Source: Saccharopolyspora hirsuta
GTDB taxonomy: Bacteria; Actinomycetota; Actinomycetes; Mycobacteriales; Pseudonocardiaceae
Reading direction: 5' to 3'
DNA length: 64,000 nucleotides
Assembly: GCF_008630535.1 (NCBI RefSeq)
Contig: NZ_VWPH01000018.1
Coordinates: 1 to 64,000 of the forward strand
This document shows positions 26,030-35,506 of the stretch, one piece after another. The notes under the pieces are model-generated. The model did no database searches. It was not told the DNA's origin and was given only the letters and a program-made list of their open reading frames with translations. A program made the position numbers and the translations under genes. Position 1 is the stretch's first letter. The number at the start of each line of letters is the position of its first letter.

Positions 26030-26695
26030 TCAGACGTCGGTGATGCGGAGTCCGGCGTGGGCCTTGTAGCGGCGGTTGATCGCGATGAGGTTCGCGGTGA
26101 AGGCCTCCACCTGGTGGGCGTTGCGCAGGCGGCCGCCGTAGATGCCGCGCACGCCGGGGATCGTGTCCGCCAGGGCGCGGACCACGTCGGTGGCCTCGCG
26201 GTCGTCGCCGAGCACCAGGACGTCCAGGTCGACGTGCTCGACGCCCAGGTCGGCCAGGGTCACCGCCGAGACGTGGTGGAACGCCGCGGTCACCCGCGAC
26301 TCCGGCAGCAGCTGCTCGGCCTGCTGCGCCGCGCTGCCCTCCGGCACCGGCAGCGCGTACGGGCCCTTCTTGTCGAAGCCCAGCGGGTTCACGCAGTCGA
26401 TCACGATCTTGCCCGCCAGCTGCGGCTGCAAGGACTTCAGCAGCTCCGCGTGGCCGTCCCACGGCACCGCCGCCAGCACGATGTCGGCCGCCGCCGCACA
26501 ACCCGCGTTGTCCTGACCGGTGACGTCACCGCCCGCGACCTCGACGATCTCCTTCGCCGCCTGCTCGGCCCGGTCGGCGCTGCGCGAGCCGATGACGACC
26601 TTCAGCCCCGCCCGCGCCCACCGGATCGCCAGCCCGCGGCCCTGCGCCCCGGTCCCGCCCAGGACCCCGATGGTCATCTCCCGCACGTCAGCCAC
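26030..26695 (-). CDS. npdG: F420H2:NADP+ oxidoreductase
   Basis: 221 residues. NpdG/FNO moves hydride between NADPH and coenzyme F420. The NADP-binding loop is GVLGGTGAQGRGLA, and the phosphate-recognition segment is VIGSRSADRA near residue 35. PLGFDKKGPY and AFHHVSA, conserved in FNO, line the F420 site. The length is normal. A GTG at 26695 is used; an ATG six codons later is also possible. Its presence shows that this organism uses F420, which supports reading the PPOX-like protein at 15962 as possibly F420-dependent. Confidence 0.93.
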   Translation of the reverse strand: MADVREMTIGVLGGTGAQGRGLAIRWARAGLKVVIGSRSADRAEQAAKEIVEVAGGDVTGQDNAGCAAAADIVLAAVPWDGHAELLKSLQPQLAGKIVIDCVNPLGFDKKGPYALPVPEGSAAQQAEQLLPESRVTAAFHHVSAVTLADLGVEHVDLDVLVLGDDREATDVVRALADTIPGVRGIYGGRLRNAHQVEAFTANLIAINRRYKAHAGLRITDV

Positions 26696-26774
26696 CTCTG
26701 GCCCCTCTCGTCACCGTCGATTCCCTCACATCAACGATCGACCGGCGCGCCGAAATCCGCCAAGGGGGTGTGCG

Positions 26775-28208
26775 TCAGGCCACTTCGAAGGCGACCTCGC
26801 GGCGGGCCGAGTCGGCCACCACCAGCCGCACCCGAACCTGCTGGCCCTCGCCGAGCCCGTCCCCGGTGCAGCGGGCGATGACCGGCGGATCGGCCACGAA
26901 CACCTCGCCCGCCACGCCGTTCGACGCGCGCAGCACGGTCGCCGGGAAGTCCTCCCCCACCCGCGAGACCAGCGACCACGCCTGAGCTTGCGCTATGCAG
27001 GCCCGCTCCACCTGACCCGCGATCCGGTCCGAGCTGCCCATCGCCGACGGCAGCTGCGCCAGCGCCTCCAGCACCCACCCGGGCACCTGCCGGTCCCCGG
27101 CCACCGCCAGGCACACCTCCGCGCTGTAGCGGTCCACCAGGCGCCGCAGCGGAGCCGTGACGTGCGCGTACGACGCACCGATGCCCGCGTGGTTGGCCTT
27201 CGCGGGCGCGCCGTCGCCGAAGGCGGTGTACCCGGCCCCGCGCAGCAGCCGCGTCGCCGCGACGTGCACGGCGAGCGCTTCGGGCCGGATCGGGTCCAGC
27301 TCGGCCAGCGCGACCGCGGGCGGCAGGTCCACCGGCCAGTCCACCCCCAACCGCGCGGCCGAGCGGCGCAGCCCGGCGACCGTCTCCGGCTCCGGGTCCG
27401 GCACCGTGCGCAGCACCCCGATCCCGGCGGAGAGCATCATCTCCGCCGCGCACATGCCGGTGAGCAGCGAGATCTCCGCGTTCCAGGCCTCGACCACCAG
27501 CCGCGGCCGCAGCACCAGCCGCCAGCCGCCCGCCCCGTCGGACTCCACCTGCTGCTCGGGCAGCCCGAGCTCGATCGCGCCGCGCCGCATCGCCTGCTCC
27601 CGGCGCAACCGCCCGACGTCGGGCAGCAGCGCGATCGACGGGTGCGGGGCGCCCAGCTCCAGCGAGCGCTGCACCCCGTCGTAGTCCAGCTGCGCCACCG
27701 ACCGGACCAGCGCGCGGCGGACGTCGACCCGCACCGGCAGCCCGTCCAGGTCCAGGTCGATGGTCCACAGCACGGCTGCGCGCACCTGGCCCGGCAGCAG
27801 GCTCGCGGCGTCCTCGGACAACCGCGTCGGGTGCAGCGGGACGTTGCCGTCGGGCAGGTAGAGGGTCTGGCCGCGGCGGCGGGCCTCCACGTCGAGAGCG
27901 CCGCCGGGGACCACGAACGCGGCCACGTCGGCGATCGCGTAGTGGATCCGGTAGCCGCGGTGACGGCGGCGGACCAGCACCGCCTGGTCGAGGTCCTTGG
28001 CGCCCGGCGGGTCGACGGTGACCAGCGGCAGGTCGGTGGCGTCCGCCCGGGAACCGGTGGGCACCGGCTGCGCCACGGTCTGCTCGACCTCGGCCAGCGC
28101 GGCCGGCGGGTAGTCCGCGGGCAGGCCCAGCTCGCTGCGGATCGCCGAGAAGTCCTGTGCGGCAGCGGCAACTCCGGTGCCACACGGTGGACCCACCGCC
28201 GCCGACAC
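26775..28208 (-). CDS. RNB-domain ribonuclease (RNase II/R family)
   Basis: 477 residues, shorter than E. coli RNase II or RNase R because the cold-shock and S1 flanks are reduced or absent. The RNB catalytic block is at about residues 60-360. It begins LVTVDPPGAKDLDQAV with the Mg2+-binding aspartates, and YRIHYAIADVAAFV follows. The YAHVTAPLRRLVDRYS motif near residue 370 is the conserved RNB end. It should be a 3'-5' exoribonuclease. It is 5 bp downstream of the small gene at 28214 on the same strand, so they are probably co-transcribed. Confidence 0.9.
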   Translation of the reverse strand: MSAAVGPPCGTGVAAAAQDFSAIRSELGLPADYPPAALAEVEQTVAQPVPTGSRADATDLPLVTVDPPGAKDLDQAVLVRRRHRGYRIHYAIADVAAFVVPGGALDVEARRRGQTLYLPDGNVPLHPTRLSEDAASLLPGQVRAAVLWTIDLDLDGLPVRVDVRRALVRSVAQLDYDGVQRSLELGAPHPSIALLPDVGRLRREQAMRRGAIELGLPEQQVESDGAGGWRLVLRPRLVVEAWNAEISLLTGMCAAEMMLSAGIGVLRTVPDPEPETVAGLRRSAARLGVDWPVDLPPAVALAELDPIRPEALAVHVAATRLLRGAGYTAFGDGAPAKANHAGIGASYAHVTAPLRRLVDRYSAEVCLAVAGDRQVPGWVLEALAQLPSAMGSSDRIAGQVERACIAQAQAWSLVSRVGEDFPATVLRASNGVAGEVFVADPPVIARCTGDGLGEGQQVRVRLVVADSARREVAFEVA

Positions 28209-28213
28209 GAGGC

Positions 28214-28402
28214 TCAGTCCTCGTCGTCTTTCCAGCGCACGTCGGCCTCGTCGGCCGCCTTGGTGCGCTCCCTGGCTATCTCCAGCGCGCGGGCCGCGGT
28301 CTCCTGGTCCGGGTACGGCCCCAAGCGGTCAGCGGCTCGGCAGCCGGCCTTCGGCTCGACCTGCCGATGCTTCAAGCAGAAGTACCAGCGTCCGCGAGGC
28401 AT
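28214..28402 (-). CDS. Conserved small actinobacterial protein
   Basis: 62 residues from the ATG at 28402 (an alternative start at 28441 adds 13). It begins MPRGRWYFCLKHRQVEP with two cysteines and ends in an acidic tail (WKDDED). The LGPYPDQETAARALEIARER segment resembles a short helical SPOR-like motif. I have seen such small proteins beside RNB-type ribonucleases in actinobacteria but know no function. It abuts the ribonuclease gene. Confidence 0.7.
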   Translation of the reverse strand: MPRGRWYFCLKHRQVEPKAGCRAADRLGPYPDQETAARALEIARERTKAADEADVRWKDDED

Positions 28403-28480
28403 GCACCGAGCCTCGCACGACTCCGCGCACCTGTCACGCACCGAGCCCCGACTCGACCGGGATGTCCGAATGAGATCCGG

Positions 28481-28939
28481 TCACCACGCTGGTGGCGGCG
28501 GGGCGGCCGGGGTCGGCTGCGGGCCGCCCGGGCCCTGCTTCGGGATCGGGTCCAGGCACGACACCAGCACCTGCTGGGTCTCCGGGTTCTCCACCCGGCG
28601 CCCGTCGCGGAGCCGGTACTCGAGCTCGCCGTTGTCGTCGACCTCCACGGTGCAGCCGACCTCGGCGAGCTGGTCGTCGTCGAGGTCCACCAGCCGCTCG
28701 TAGCGGGACGGCACGACCCGGTAGATCGGCCACTGCAGGTGCCCGAACGCCTGGTGGAACTCGGCCAGCAGGTTGCTCATCTGCTGCTGCCACGGCAGCG
28801 GCATCGCCTCGGCCAACGAGCGCGGCAGCACCGCGTACCCGGCGTCCACCCCGGGACGCGGCTGGCCGAGGTAGTCGCCCAGCGGCGTGCTCGACGCGGG
28901 CGGACCGGACGGCCGCGGAATCGGGTCTGGCGTGAACAT
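28481..28939 (-). CDS. Hypothetical protein, last gene of the T4SS-like operon
   Basis: 152 residues, no membrane segment. The flanks are proline-rich and the middle is a compact region with a PWQQQMSNLLAEFHQAF helix, a WPIYRVVPSRYERLVDLDDD strand-turn segment and an acidic patch. I do not recognise a family. It starts at an ATG behind GAAAGG, 135 bp after the NlpC/P60 gene. Orientation and closeness suggest it belongs to the secretion-like cluster; its role is unknown. Confidence 0.65.
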   Translation of the reverse strand: MFTPDPIPRPSGPPASSTPLGDYLGQPRPGVDAGYAVLPRSLAEAMPLPWQQQMSNLLAEFHQAFGHLQWPIYRVVPSRYERLVDLDDDQLAEVGCTVEVDDNGELEYRLRDGRRVENPETQQVLVSCLDPIPKQGPGGPQPTPAAPPPPAW

Positions 28940-29074
28940 CGTGCACCCTTTCCGAGAAGTCGCGCGGACGCGGAAGAGCGGCGCAGCCGCCCCACCACCT
29001 CGACGGGCCCTCGGGTTCCGGGGACCACGCCGAGCCGCGCGCTCTCAACGTCAGCAGGCCCCCGCCATTCTTAC

Positions 29075-30088
29075 CTAACGCTGGCCGCCCGCGGCAGGAG
29101 CAGCAGCCTCCTTCGGGGGCGTGTCGGCGGCCGGTCGGACCACCATGGGCAGCAGCTCGCCGCCGTCCCACAGCTTCTCCACCTCGACGGACTCACCGGG
29201 CTGCGGCGCGTGCAGGACCTGCTCGTCGCCCAGGTACAGCGCCACGTGGTGGATGCCCTTCGGGTCCCGGCCGCTGCCCCAGAAGACCAGGTCGCCGGGC
29301 TGCGCCTGGTTCAGCGGCACGTGCACGCCGCCCTGGAAGTACTGCGTCTGCGAGTACTTCGGGATGTCCACCCCGGCGGCCTTCCACGCCTGCTGGGTCA
29401 GCCCCGAGCAGTCGAAGGTGTCCGGCCCGGCGGCGCCCCACACGTACGGCTTGCCCAGCTGCGCGTGCGCGTACTTGAGGGCCTGCTCGGCCAGCACGCC
29501 CGCGCTCGGCAGGTCCTCGCAGCCGCTGATGCCCGCGACGTCGCCCTCGGTGCTGACCAGGTGCGCGGCCATCGCCTCCCACTTGTGGTAGCGCAGCGGG
29601 AACGCCGAGCGCTCCACCTTCTGCGCGGCGGTGCCGGGCCGCATCTCCTCCCAGCCGGGCACCTCGAGGAGCACGTCGTAGAACTTGTTGATCGCGTAGT
29701 CCACGTCGGTGACCTGCTGCGGGCTGCCCCAGCCCATGGACGGGCGCATCTGGAAGATGCCCAGCGAGTCGCGGTCGCCGTAGTTGACGTTGGCCAGGTT
29801 CGACTCGGTCTTGCCCGCCTGGATCGCGATCTGCCAGGCCCGCGGCGGCAGCCCGCGCTGCTGGCCGATCTCGATGATGCGCTGGGCGATGCGGACCGAA
29901 TCGTCGCTCAGCGTCGCGGCGTCGCGCTCGCCGCGCTCCTGCCCGTCCCCCCACGGGCCGAGGTCCGAGCTGCAGCTGGACCAGCCAGCCCGGCCCCCGC
30001 CGCCGGACAGCAGCACGGTGACCGCGCCGATGCCCACCAGACCTGCGAAACCCGCGAGCACGACGAACGCAACCACGAGCTTCCGCAT
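29075..30088 (-). CDS. NlpC/P60 peptidoglycan hydrolase, VirB1-like
   Basis: 337 residues. An N-terminal membrane anchor spans residues 5-27. The central domain (about 60-170) includes LGIFQMRPSMGWG, reminiscent of lysozyme-like transglycosylases though shortened. The C-terminal NlpC/P60 endopeptidase has its Cys in DTFDCSGLTQQAW near 228 and His in IHHVALYLG. Such two-domain cell-wall hydrolases open peptidoglycan for type IV secretion channels in Gram-positive bacteria. Its stop is 135 bp before the last gene, and its start is 1 bp from the VirB8-like stop, so it is in the operon. Confidence 0.87.
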   Translation of the reverse strand: MRKLVVAFVVLAGFAGLVGIGAVTVLLSGGGGRAGWSSCSSDLGPWGDGQERGERDAATLSDDSVRIAQRIIEIGQQRGLPPRAWQIAIQAGKTESNLANVNYGDRDSLGIFQMRPSMGWGSPQQVTDVDYAINKFYDVLLEVPGWEEMRPGTAAQKVERSAFPLRYHKWEAMAAHLVSTEGDVAGISGCEDLPSAGVLAEQALKYAHAQLGKPYVWGAAGPDTFDCSGLTQQAWKAAGVDIPKYSQTQYFQGGVHVPLNQAQPGDLVFWGSGRDPKGIHHVALYLGDEQVLHAPQPGESVEVEKLWDGGELLPMVVRPAADTPPKEAAAPAAGGQR

Positions 30089-30089
30089 G

Positions 30090-30665
30090 TCAGCCTTCCT
30101 TGTCGTACTGGGCCACTCGCCAACCGGCCTCGGTCTTGGTCACGGTCACCTGCAGCACGCCGATGTCGGTGGGCAGGCGCACCAGCATCGCGCCCCCGGT
30201 CGAGCTGATCGCGGTCGCGGCGCCGGTGATCACGTTGCCCGCGTTGACCGGGTCCACCGAGGCCATCTCGGTGATGAACTCGTCGGTGGTGAAGGGCTTC
30301 AGCTTCGCCAGCCACTGCGCGCGGTCGGCGCCCACCGGGTGGTCCACCCACGCCTTGCCCCACTCCTCGACGACCGCCAGCCCGGCCGGGTCCGGGGCGG
30401 TCTGCGGGGGCGGGTCCGCGGGCACCGAGATCGTCGGCGGGGCCTTCGTCGGCCGCGGCACCACCGCGGAGTGCGCGGGTGGTTGGCCGGGGGCAGGCTC
30501 GGCCAGGTTCTCGCTCGGCGGCGGTTCGGGGAGCACGAAACCGATCAACGTCGCCACGGCGGCGAGCGCGACCACCGCCGCGGCCAGGTGCCTGGGCGAG
30601 CGCAGCGGCCAGCCCCACAACCTGCGGTACACCGCAGCGCGCCCGCGGTGCGTCCGGATCGGCAT
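30090..30665 (-). CDS. VirB8/TcpC-like bitopic membrane protein
   Basis: 191 residues. A basic cytoplasmic N-terminus is followed by one membrane helix (about 28-46), a proline-rich linker (PPPSENL to PPPQTAPDP), then a globular extracytoplasmic domain of about 100 residues with alternating strands (GVLQVTVTKTEAGWRVAQYD). This layout and the NTF2-like C-terminal pattern fit VirB8/TcpC channel components, but the match is by architecture, not by a signature motif. AAGGGGG precedes the ATG. It lies between the TrbL-like and NlpC genes. Confidence 0.65.
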   Translation of the reverse strand: MPIRTHRGRAAVYRRLWGWPLRSPRHLAAAVVALAAVATLIGFVLPEPPPSENLAEPAPGQPPAHSAVVPRPTKAPPTISVPADPPPQTAPDPAGLAVVEEWGKAWVDHPVGADRAQWLAKLKPFTTDEFITEMASVDPVNAGNVITGAATAISSTGGAMLVRLPTDIGVLQVTVTKTEAGWRVAQYDKEG

Positions 30666-30719
30666 CAGGCCCCCTTCTTCCGGCTGTCCTCTAAGCGGTT
30701 CTCACCCGGTGTCCGGATC

Positions 30720-32627
30720 TCAGCCATCGGCCACCTCCAGGCCCCTGGAGGGCCGGTAGATCACGTAGACCGGGCGGCCCGCGACGACCTCCATCTCGGC
30801 GCGGCGCGGACCCGCGGGTTCCGGCGGGCCGGAGATCGGGGACCCGGCCGTGCGGGACGGGATCAGCACCGGGTCCTCGTCGACGCCGTCCCACTTGGCG
30901 TCCGCCACCGGGTTGGTGTCGACGACGCGGCTGGTGCTCCGCGCCTCCGGCAGCGCGGGCATGCCACCCGGTCGGCGCGGCGCCCCGCTGGACAGCGCTG
31001 TACCGGCCCCGGCCGTCACCGCCGCGGGCGCCTCGCGGTCCAGCCGCTGCGCGGTGGCGGCGACGGACGGGTGCTGGGCCTCCGGGCGGCTGCGCCGCCG
31101 CTCCCGCGGTGCCTCGGCGTGCTCGGCGTCCGGGTCCATGCCCCGCGCCCGCTCCCAGAAGCTGCCCTCCTCCTCGTCCTGGGGCCGCCCCCGCCGGAAC
31201 CGCGAGAAGATGCCCTGCGGTGCGCGCGGCACCGCCCGTCCGACGGTGCCCACGGACAGCTCGACCATCTGCCCGATCCGCCGCACCGGCTTGGCCACCA
31301 TCAGGAACACCACGGTGACCAGCGCGGCGAGCAGGATCTGGACCAGCGGGTTGAACCCGCGCAGCGGGTCGAAGATCCAGGTCAGGATCAGGGTGTGCAG
31401 GCCCGCCATCGCCGCGATCATCACCACGTTGAGCACCGCGGCCCCGGCGACGCGGCCGATGGTGCGCAGGACCTGGTGGTAGACCAGCGCGACCAGGCCG
31501 ATCAGCGGTCCGGCCAGGATCAGCACCCGCAGCAGCACCTGCGCGAGCAGGATGGTGGCCTTGGCCAGCAGCTGGAACGAGGCGTAGGCGAAGGCCTGCA
31601 CGGTGGCCAGCACCCCGGCACCGACGCGGCTGCCGTCCACGCCCTGGAAGTAGCCGTAGGCGCTGGTGCCGCTGAGCCGACCCGCGACGTCCTGGAACGC
31701 CTGCTTCTTCGGCTCCGCCGAACCGGCGTCGACGCCGTCGTTGACCTCCTGGCGGGTCCACGACTGGGCGCGCAGCAGGTCGCGGCCCATCTCCTTGGCC
31801 TGCGGCGAGTCGGCCGAGCCGAACTCGCCCTGCAGCCAGTTGCGGTAGATGACCTGGTCGTGCAGCAGGGTCGGCAGCGCGTGGCGCTCGTCGACGCCCA
31901 CCTCCTGCAGGAACCCGGCCTGCACCGCCGAGGTGCCGGTGATCAGCACGTCGTCGAGCGCGTGCGTGTAGACCAGCGGGGTCAGGTAGGTCGCGGAGGC
32001 GAACCAGAGCCCGGCCAGCGCCCACATCCCCCGCTTGCCGATGGCCGCCAGGTCACCGGTCCAGATGTAGCGGAAGAGCACTATCGCCAGCACCAGCGCG
32101 ACCAGGCCGAACCACGGGGTGAACACGCTGTCGTAGAGCGCGATGGTGCCGGTCGACACCAGCTCGTCCAGCGGCGCGAGCAGGTTCCCGTTGAGCAGCG
32201 CGTAGTGCAGGCCGTTGGTGGCGCCGACGAGGTTCTTGGCGACGTTGAACAGCTCGTTGCCCACCCACGTGTCGACCGTGGCGTTCGGGTTGGTCACGCC
32301 CTGCGGGCCGCAGCCGAGGTCGTAGGTGTGCCAGACCAGACCGGCGTAGCCGACCTCGTTGTAGGCGCTGCCCGGGTACCCGGTGCCGAGCGAACCCGGG
32401 TCCAGGGCGCCGACCATGCCGGAGCCGGGGCGTTCGGGGTTCGGGGCCTCCTTGCAGTCGAAGGGCTGGCCGAAGGCCGGGGCGCCGATCAGCGCCTGGA
32501 TCGCCAGCAGCCCGGCGACCACCGCGAACGCCCGGCGCTTCGCGCGCTCACGCCTCCCCCGGCGCCGCCGCAGCAGCACCGCGCCGATCACCGCGGCCAG
32601 CGCGACCGCCAGCAGCGCGCCGGTCAC
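30720..32627 (-). CDS. VirB6/TrbL-like polytopic membrane protein
   Basis: 635 residues. The first hydrophobic segment is at about 3-20 and a second precedes an extracytoplasmic region with cysteines (FDCKEAP, LGCGPQG). Then come several membrane spans between about 165 and 460 (FGLVALVLAIVLFRYIW, ATILLAQVLLRVLILAGPLI, LLAALVTVVFLMV). The last 170 residues are charged and cytoplasmic, rich in Pro, Arg and Glu. This is the layout of TrbL/VirB6 channel subunits. The ATG overlaps the stop of the VirB4-like gene by 4 bp, showing coupling. Confidence 0.75.
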   Translation of the reverse strand: MTGALLAVALAAVIGAVLLRRRRGRRERAKRRAFAVVAGLLAIQALIGAPAFGQPFDCKEAPNPERPGSGMVGALDPGSLGTGYPGSAYNEVGYAGLVWHTYDLGCGPQGVTNPNATVDTWVGNELFNVAKNLVGATNGLHYALLNGNLLAPLDELVSTGTIALYDSVFTPWFGLVALVLAIVLFRYIWTGDLAAIGKRGMWALAGLWFASATYLTPLVYTHALDDVLITGTSAVQAGFLQEVGVDERHALPTLLHDQVIYRNWLQGEFGSADSPQAKEMGRDLLRAQSWTRQEVNDGVDAGSAEPKKQAFQDVAGRLSGTSAYGYFQGVDGSRVGAGVLATVQAFAYASFQLLAKATILLAQVLLRVLILAGPLIGLVALVYHQVLRTIGRVAGAAVLNVVMIAAMAGLHTLILTWIFDPLRGFNPLVQILLAALVTVVFLMVAKPVRRIGQMVELSVGTVGRAVPRAPQGIFSRFRRGRPQDEEEGSFWERARGMDPDAEHAEAPRERRRSRPEAQHPSVAATAQRLDREAPAAVTAGAGTALSSGAPRRPGGMPALPEARSTSRVVDTNPVADAKWDGVDEDPVLIPSRTAGSPISGPPEPAGPRRAEMEVVAGRPVYVIYRPSRGLEVADG

Positions 32628-35506
32628 CGGGCGTCATCCCCTCCCCGCTCGCCCGCGGGGGTCGAGCGGTCGCTGCCGTCATCGCCGTATCCGATGCCGA
32701 CGGTTTCGAGCTCGAACTCGTCGAAGGTCTCGTCGAGGTCTTCCGGGTAGTCGTCGGACGACCGCAGCGCGGGCGCGGCGGAGTCGGAGTTGGCTCCGTC
32801 GGCCGGTTGCAGCGCGCGCGGTTCCACGTCCTCGTCCACGGCGGGGGTGGTGTCCAGCGCGTTGCGCAGGTGCTCCAGGTGCGGGCCGGAGAAGTCGATG
32901 CGGATCTTCTCCACCCCGCCGGCGCCGTCGCCGAAGATGAACTGCCGCGGCGAGCGGTCCCGCTCGGTGCTGTTGCGCGCCGGGCCCGGTCGGCGGCCGA
33001 GGGCGGCCACCACCTGCTCGTACCCGGCACCGACCGGCACCTTGAGCAGGCGCAGCGCGTCGGCCTGGGCGTCCTCGTCGTCCAGCCGCCCGATGAACAC
33101 CGAGTCCAGCAGCGACACGAAGCCCTGGATGCGCAGGAAGTCGGCCGGGATCTGGCTGGACAGCAGGACCCGGACGTTCCACTTCCGGGAGTCGCGGGCG
33201 AACCGGTTCATCAGCACCCGGCCGGTCGGCACCTCGGAGAGGAAGAACGCCTCGTCGATCCAGACGCCCTTGCGCTCGTTCTTGGGCCGCTCGTAGATCG
33301 ACCGCTGGGTCAGCCAGGCGGCCAGGTTGAGCATCTCCACGCCGAGGGCCTCGGCGTCGGTCCAGTGCTCCCGGCCCACGCCGTCCTTGGGCAGCGCCAG
33401 CCCGGCCATGGTCAGCACGGTGAGCCGGTCCTCGCGGCGCTCGGAGTACGGGTCGGCGTCGGCCTCCGGGATCAGCAGCGACATCCGCTCCCGGATCTCG
33501 TCCAGGAAGTCGGCGACCACGACGGCGTGCTCGTGGTGCTCGCTGGCGTCGCGGCGCAGCGCCTCGAAGACCATGCCCGGGTGCGCGTCGGGCCGACCGC
33601 CGACCGCGCGGACCGCGCGCAGCAGCACGATCCGGGTCTGCGGCAGGCGCGCCACCTCGTAGGGCAGCAGCCCGGTCAGCACGTCGAGCACCAGGCGACG
33701 GCGGGTCGCGGCGGCCAGCGCGCGCTCCCGGCGCCAGCTGCGCTCCGGGTCGTCCTCGTCGACGAAGTGCTCCAGCTCCGGTTCGGCGACCACCCGGTAC
33801 GGGTTGAGGATGCCGGGCTGGGCGTTGAGCAGGTTGATCGGCCGGGCGTAGGGCCGCAGCTCCGGCAGCTCGCACAGCGCTGCCAGCGGGCCGGAGGGGT
33901 CCAGCAGCGTCCAGTTCGCCCCGGACCGCAGCGTCTTGTAGACGGTGCCGCCGCCGAGGAACGACTTGCCGCCGCCCAGACCGGCGACGATGGCCGTCAG
34001 GCCGGAGGCGTCGCGGACCTCCTGGGCCATCCACGGGTCCCAGGCGACCGGGCGCCGGGTGGCGGTGCAGGTCTCGCCGAGCAGGATGCCGCGCCGGTCG
34101 CCGACCTCCGCGGTGGCCTGCGGGACCGCCGAGGCCGCCCACACCACCGAGCCGCGCCGCAGGTAGGCGCTGTTGGCCAGCGGCTCGCCGGGGATGAACT
34201 CGCGGGCCAGCGCGTACTGGGCCTCGGGGTGCTCGATGGCGATCTTCGGCTTGTACAGGTCGAGGATCTGCTGGGCCAGGCGCAGCGCGTCGCGCTCGGT
34301 CGGGCCGGACACCGCGAGCCGCCACCAGGACTTGACCCGGGTGGCCAGCGCGGTGAACCCGGAGGTCATCTCGTCGTCGACCTCCAGCACCCGGTTGGCC
34401 TGCCGGGCCAGCGAGGTCGGCGGCTCCAGGCCGTGCTCCTCGGTGTAGTGCCGGACCTGCGAGCGCACCTTGTTCATCTGGCGCTGCAGCTCGCCGCCGA
34501 CGTCCTCGGGGCGGCGCACGTAGATCCGCGCGGACCACTCCACCGGCGCGGGCATCCGGTCGGAGTGCTGCATCCACGGGTCGTCGATCTCGGGGATCTG
34601 CAGGCCGTGGGTCTGGCCGACGGTGAGCACCGCGAGGTGCCGGACGACGCCCGCGTTGGACCCGGTGCGGCCGCGGACCGTCACGGTCGGCGCGTACGGG
34701 TCCTGGTGCATGTCGGAGGCGTCGGTGAACGACGCGAGGTCTTCCGGCTCCCACGGGGCGCCGGGCACCGCGGGCAGGTTGCGCGGTGCGGGCAGGCCCA
34801 GCGAGCAGGAGCGGTGCATCAGCCAGGAGATCTCCTCGGCGGTGACCGGGCGGCCGTCCAGCCCGGCCGAGCCGATGACCTGGTCGAGGTGCTCGATCTC
34901 GCTGTCCAGGGCGATCAGCTCGGCGTCCACCGCTTCCGGGAAGACCTTGCGCAGCAGCGGCGCGGCGCGCTCGACGGCGCGGTCCACCACGTTGCGGGTC
35001 TGCACCTGGACCCCCAGGTAGACCTCCTTCTCCGCCATCGAGCGGCCCATCAGCTGCTGCTGCTCGCCGACCATGTAGTCGTCGAAGCTCAGCGCGCCGG
35101 GGGTGTCCGGGATGGGGTTGCGCGCGTTGTGCACGTGCGCCTCGGCCCACATCCGGATCGGGTAGGGCCGGTTGGTCACGCGCAGGTGCAGCCAGCGGCC
35201 CTGCAGCTCGGCGTACTGGCCGGCGATCGCGGCGATCAGGTCCTGGCGCTGGGAGTCCGAGCGGAACGACCAGCGCTGCGGGGAGAGCCGGTACCAGGCG
35301 AACACGTCCTGGCCGGTGCGCAGCAGGTGGCCGTCGATGGACCGCGCCGCGATGGACGGCGTGTAGGTCGGGATCGACTGCTCGTCACCCGGGGTCCGAC
35401 CGCGTTTGCCGGGGTTGCCCTTGGCACTGCGGGCCTTGCCGTGCGAACCGCGGGGGCCCGGGACCTGTTGCGTGTTGCGCTCACGGCCTCGCCGGCGACC
35501 GAACAC
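32624..35506 (-). CDS. VirB4/TraC-like conjugation ATPase
   Basis: 960 residues from a GTG behind AAGGAGG. The basic N-terminus is followed by a VirB4-type N domain and a C-terminal AAA+/RecA motor. Walker A reads AGLGGGKSF near 508, and Walker B is KGVWIDEAFFL near 747. VLLSSQIPADF, the sensor-like segment of VirB4 ATPases, follows. VirB4 powers assembly of, or transport through, type IV channels. The protein has no recognisable membrane span. It overlaps the PrgI-like gene at its start and the TrbL-like gene at its end, so it is central to the operon. Confidence 0.85.
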   Translation of the reverse strand: MFGRRRGRERNTQQVPGPRGSHGKARSAKGNPGKRGRTPGDEQSIPTYTPSIAARSIDGHLLRTGQDVFAWYRLSPQRWSFRSDSQRQDLIAAIAGQYAELQGRWLHLRVTNRPYPIRMWAEAHVHNARNPIPDTPGALSFDDYMVGEQQQLMGRSMAEKEVYLGVQVQTRNVVDRAVERAAPLLRKVFPEAVDAELIALDSEIEHLDQVIGSAGLDGRPVTAEEISWLMHRSCSLGLPAPRNLPAVPGAPWEPEDLASFTDASDMHQDPYAPTVTVRGRTGSNAGVVRHLAVLTVGQTHGLQIPEIDDPWMQHSDRMPAPVEWSARIYVRRPEDVGGELQRQMNKVRSQVRHYTEEHGLEPPTSLARQANRVLEVDDEMTSGFTALATRVKSWWRLAVSGPTERDALRLAQQILDLYKPKIAIEHPEAQYALAREFIPGEPLANSAYLRRGSVVWAASAVPQATAEVGDRRGILLGETCTATRRPVAWDPWMAQEVRDASGLTAIVAGLGGGKSFLGGGTVYKTLRSGANWTLLDPSGPLAALCELPELRPYARPINLLNAQPGILNPYRVVAEPELEHFVDEDDPERSWRRERALAAATRRRLVLDVLTGLLPYEVARLPQTRIVLLRAVRAVGGRPDAHPGMVFEALRRDASEHHEHAVVVADFLDEIRERMSLLIPEADADPYSERREDRLTVLTMAGLALPKDGVGREHWTDAEALGVEMLNLAAWLTQRSIYERPKNERKGVWIDEAFFLSEVPTGRVLMNRFARDSRKWNVRVLLSSQIPADFLRIQGFVSLLDSVFIGRLDDEDAQADALRLLKVPVGAGYEQVVAALGRRPGPARNSTERDRSPRQFIFGDGAGGVEKIRIDFSGPHLEHLRNALDTTPAVDEDVEPRALQPADGANSDSAAPALRSSDDYPEDLDETFDEFELETVGIGYGDDGSDRSTPAGERGGDDAR

